Origin: Microcaldota archaeon | GTDB taxonomy: Archaea; Iainarchaeota; Iainarchaeia; JAADDC01 | Length of the DNA: 8,373 nucleotides | Reading direction: 5' to 3' | NCBI GenBank assembly: GCA_027000685.1 | Contig: JALTNN010000005.1 | Span: 1 to 8,373, forward strand | Shown: in pieces, positions 6,102 through 8,373 of the stretch | Layout: each line of letters opens with the position of its first letter | Numbering within the stretch: position 1 is the stretch's first letter | Made by a program: the position numbers and the translations under genes | Notes under the pieces: model-generated | What the model saw: the letters and a program-made list of their open reading frames with translations, nothing else | Databases searched by the model: none | What the model was told of the DNA's origin: nothing

Positions 6102-7603
6102 GTTACCCTCTCCCGGAGGTAGGAGACGAGCTCTCCTATTTCCACCCTCACCTGCTCCATGGTATCCCTCTCTCTCACGGTGACAGTGGCGTCTTCGAGG
6201 GTCTGGTAGTCCACGGTGACGGCGTAAGGCGTACCGATCTCGTCCTGCCTCCTATACCTCCTTCCCACGCTCCCCTTTTCATCGTATTCTACCCTGAAGT
6301 GCTTCCTCAGTACTTCGGCCACCTCCCTGGCCTTCTCCGGCAACCCATCCTTAGCAACAAGGGGAAGAACGGCCACCTGGACAGGGGCCACCCACGGCTT
6401 CAGTGCGAGGTACGTCCTCTTCTCGTCCTCCCGGTAGGAGGAGTAGAGGATGGTGAGGACTGTTCTTTCGACCCCCCAGGAGGGCTCTATGACCCAGGGG
6501 ATGAAGGGGGTTCCGTCTTCCCTCTTCACCGCGTATTTCTCACTACCCGAGAACTCCCTGTGTCTCTTCAGGTCGTAGTCTGTGCGATGTGCTATCCCCT
6601 CTATCTCCTTCCACCCCAGGTCATCGAAGCGGAACTCCACGTCCCACGTGTCAGCGGAGTAGTGGGCTCTCTCCTCCGGCAACTGCTGTCTTATCCTGAT
6701 CCTCTCCATGTCTACGCCCACGAGCTCGAAGAACCTCAGCGACTCTACAATCCAGTACACCATCCACTCCCTCCCGGGGTAATCCGCCACCACCTCCGAG
6801 ACCTTCCTCACCTCTCCCTCCCGTCCCTTCTCCTGGTCCTCCACCGTAAGCGTCAGAACCTCGTAATCGGCCACCTCGTGGTAGTAAGGGCAGCTGTCGT
6901 CCTCCGGGTCGAAGAAGAACTCTATCTCCATCTGCTCAAACTCCCTCAGCCTGAATAGGAAGTTCCTTGGGCTTATCTCGTTCCTGAACGCCTTGCCTAT
7001 CTGTGCAACCCCAAACGGCATCCTCTTGCGGTTCGCGATGTAAAGCCTCGGGAAGTCCACGAAGATCAGCTGTGCCGTCTCGGGACGGAGGTATGACTTC
7101 ACTCCTCCGTATGGCCCTACCTCGGTCTCAAACATGAGGTTGAAGTAGCTGGCCTCCTCCAGTTCACCTCCACAGGCCGGACATCTCACATCCCTCAGCA
7201 CCCTGTTCAACTCCTCGAGTTCGATCCCCTCCACGTTCTTACCAAGCACTTCCTCCACGAGGTGATCCGCCCTGTACACCCTTCCGCATGAGGAACACCT
7301 CGTGACAGGGTCGTGGAACTCGTCAACGTGGCCCGACGCCTCCCACACACGGGGATGCGTCACAATACTCCCGTCAAGCCCTACCACGAACTCCTTCCTC
7401 TCCACGAAGTAGCTCCACCACACGTCCTTCACGCCTTTCTTCAGCTGGGAACCCCTGGGACCCCAGTCGTAAAATCCAGATAAGCCGCCGTATTCCTCGG
7501 CCGTAGGGAAGGCTATTCCTGTCTTTGAGCAAAAATCAGCGAGTTTCCGTATATTCAGCCCTCTTTCCCTCCGCTCCGGCACCGATGTTCCCACCTCCGA
7601 CAC
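6095..7603 (-). CDS. glyS: Glycyl-tRNA synthetase, archaeal/eukaryal (alpha2) type
   Basis: Attaches glycine to tRNA-Gly in the cytoplasm. With the start at 7603 it has 502 aa, close to family length. Motif 1 region: EEYGGLSGFYDWGPRG (36-51). A zinc-binding pair CSSC (C103, C106) and CPAC (C141, C144) flanks an insertion. SYLRPETAQ (170-178) and motif 2 FRNEISPR (206-213) are intact, as are motif 3 (WGVERTVL) and the C-terminal anticodon-binding domain from APVQVAVLPLV onward. GTG at 7603 is chosen because a TATA-like box is centred 25 nt upstream; GTGs at 7594 and 7582 remain possible and would shorten a nonconserved N-terminus. The frame stays open upstream to 8284, but that part crosses the promoter region and is antisense to the aminopeptidase, so it is not coding. 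udg follows with a 7-bp overlap. Confidence 0.97.
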   Translation of the reverse strand: MSEVGTSVPERRERGLNIRKLADFCSKTGIAFPTAEEYGGLSGFYDWGPRGSQLKKGVKDVWWSYFVERKEFVVGLDGSIVTHPRVWEASGHVDEFHDPVTRCSSCGRVYRADHLVEEVLGKNVEGIELEELNRVLRDVRCPACGGELEEASYFNLMFETEVGPYGGVKSYLRPETAQLIFVDFPRLYIANRKRMPFGVAQIGKAFRNEISPRNFLFRLREFEQMEIEFFFDPEDDSCPYYHEVADYEVLTLTVEDQEKGREGEVRKVSEVVADYPGREWMVYWIVESLRFFELVGVDMERIRIRQQLPEERAHYSADTWDVEFRFDDLGWKEIEGIAHRTDYDLKRHREFSGSEKYAVKREDGTPFIPWVIEPSWGVERTVLTILYSSYREDEKRTYLALKPWVAPVQVAVLPLVAKDGLPEKAREVAEVLRKHFRVEYDEKGSVGRRYRRQDEIGTPYAVTVDYQTLEDATVTVRERDTMEQVRVEIGELVSYLRERVTW

Positions 7604-7623
7604 CTTCCATAACGTTCGAAGTG

Positions 7624-7632
7624 TATAAAAAA
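7624..7632 (-). promoter_or_regulatory. TATA box for glyS-udg
   Basis: On the minus strand this reads TTTTTTATA, centred at about 7628, 25 nt before the GTG at 7603. It is the best TATA match in the window. No Shine-Dalgarno lies between it and the start, so leaderless initiation is inferred. It sets the choice of glyS start. Confidence 0.6.
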
Positions 7633-7659
7633 CGCTACGGGGTGCTGTCCGATTTTCCG

Positions 7660-7665
7660 TTTTAA
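7660..7665 (+). promoter_or_regulatory. TATA-like box for the aminopeptidase gene
   Basis: TTTTAA is centred 28 nt upstream of the ATG at 7691, with no Shine-Dalgarno in between (the bases just before ATG are CTTTAAC). This fits a leaderless or near-leaderless transcript. It sits back-to-back with the glyS box in the 87-bp divergent spacer (7604-7690). Confidence 0.5.
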
Positions 7666-7690
7666 GGAGTACGGGGGCTATATCTTTAAC

Positions 7691-8373
7691 ATGATAGGGA
7701 TAATGCGCGGAGTCTTCAGGGCTGTCACCGAGTCCCTGGCGATAAGGCCGGGTGAGGAAGTCGCCATCATAACGGACCACAACAAGGAGGAAATAGGCAG
7801 GGCTTTTGCCCTGGCTGCGGAGGCTGTGGGAGGGGTTGTCTCGTTCATAGTCATGAAGCCCACCTCTTATCACGGTGCAGAGCCCCCGCGTGTGGTAGCC
7901 CAGGCGATGAAGAGCGCAGACGTGTTCATAGCTCCAACCACGTATTCCCTCACCCATACAAAGGCCCGCCACGAAGCCACGGAAGCCGGGGCCCGAGGGG
8001 CCACCCTCCCCATGATCACGGAGGAGATGATACGGAGGGCCGTGGACGTGGACTACAAGGAGCTCAAGAGCATAACTGAGAGGGTTTACAAGGCTGTGAA
8101 GAATGCCCACATCATAAAGATCACGAACCGGTACGGAACACTCCTCAGGCTCGACGTCTCGGACAGGAAGTGGATACTCGACGATGGGGACTACTCCAAA
8201 CCGGGCAGATTTGGCAACCTCCCGGCCGGCAGCGTCTATATCGCGCCCAAGGAGAGCAATGTGGAGGGCAAGGTAGTATTCCACTCGTTCAGGGAGCTTG
8301 GTGAGGGCATGATAACTATAAAGGGCGGTAAAATCGTTGAATTCCGGGGAGAGCTGGGAGAAAAGCTCAAGGC
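7691..8373 (+). CDS. Aminopeptidase, COG2309/M29-like (N-terminal part)
   Basis: The frame runs from ATG at 7691 without a stop to the window edge (227 full codons), so the C-terminus is missing; the family is about 320-400 aa. These proteins are annotated as thermophilic metallo-aminopeptidases. Recognisable blocks are LAIRPGEEVAIITD (about 16-29), TYSLTHTKARHEAT with AGARGATLPMITEEM (about 84-115), a region on an extended strand pattern (RYGTLLRLDVS), and FGNLPAGSVYIAP (174-186). In M29-type enzymes the last block usually reads P(A/T)(G/E)EV, where the Glu binds metal; here it is S181. The remaining metal ligands (Glu, His, Asp) would lie beyond the window. A COG2309 member without peptidase activity is therefore possible. 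A second ATG at 7703 is a less likely start. Confidence 0.85.
   Translation, partial: MIGIMRGVFRAVTESLAIRPGEEVAIITDHNKEEIGRAFALAAEAVGGVVSFIVMKPTSYHGAEPPRVVAQAMKSADVFIAPTTYSLTHTKARHEATEAGARGATLPMITEEMIRRAVDVDYKELKSITERVYKAVKNAHIIKITNRYGTLLRLDVSDRKWILDDGDYSKPGRFGNLPAGSVYIAPKESNVEGKVVFHSFRELGEGMITIKGGKIVEFRGELGEKLK

Noticed and set aside
6299..6958. Plus-strand open frame of 219 codons opposite glyS.
   Set aside because: Antisense to GlyRS motif 2 and the anticodon-binding domain; Leu/Pro/His-rich product with no recognisable fold or start signal.
7604..8284. Upstream extension of the glyS reading frame to 8284 (a 729-residue product).
   Set aside because: The extra part has no similarity to GlyRS, crosses the TATA-like boxes and is antisense to the clearly conserved aminopeptidase. 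GTG 7603 fits both family length and promoter.
1..8373. Mobile element, CRISPR array, tRNA/rRNA gene or defence island.
   Set aside because: No inverted repeats with a transposase, no regularly spaced direct repeats, no tRNA-like cloverleaf in the short gaps, and no defence-gene motifs; almost every base belongs to a recognisable housekeeping gene.

Overview
The window is a gene-dense stretch of an archaeal chromosome. The evidence is an archaeal-type alanyl-tRNA synthetase with an N-terminal Cys-rich motif, a Nep1-type rRNA methyltransferase, an archaeal/eukaryal-type (alpha2) glycyl-tRNA synthetase, and TATA-like boxes placed 25-29 nt upstream of start codons. Frequent AGG (Arg) and ATA (Ile) codons and proteins rich in Glu, Lys and Arg but poor in Gln suggest a thermophile or hyperthermophile of euryarchaeal type. 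I cannot fix the lineage further from sequence alone.

Layout. (1) 1-498, +: the C-terminal end of what is probably a family B DNA polymerase, cut by the window edge, whose tail carries three PCNA-binding-like motifs. (2) 530-3175, +: alanyl-tRNA synthetase. (3) 3156-4178, -: a DHH/DHHA1 (RecJ/NrnA-like) phosphoesterase that runs convergently into alaS with a 20-bp overlap. (4) A 42-bp divergent spacer (4179-4220) with two interleaved promoters. (5) 4221-4862, +: Nep1/Emg1 pseudouridine N1-methyltransferase. (6) 4805-5572, +: a DUF72 protein whose 5' end overlaps nep1 by up to 58 nt. (7) 5526-6101, -: type 4 (4Fe-4S) uracil-DNA glycosylase, overlapping the DUF72 gene tail-to-tail by 47 bp. (8) 6095-7603, -: glycyl-tRNA synthetase, upstream of the glycosylase in the same apparent operon with a 7-bp overlap. 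(9) An 87-bp divergent promoter region. (10) 7691-8373, +: the N-terminal part of a COG2309/M29-like aminopeptidase, cut by the window edge.

The genes cover translation (two tRNA synthetases, one rRNA modification enzyme) and DNA replication or repair (polymerase tail, DHH nuclease, uracil glycosylase). These are mostly housekeeping genes. I see no mobile element, CRISPR array, tRNA, rRNA or phage gene. No gap exceeds 100 bp, so there is no room for a hidden locus. What merits a second look is fine structure: the triple PIP-like tail, apparently leaderless transcription, the interleaved divergent promoter, the odd start of the DUF72 gene, and residue changes at key positions in AlaRS and the aminopeptidase.
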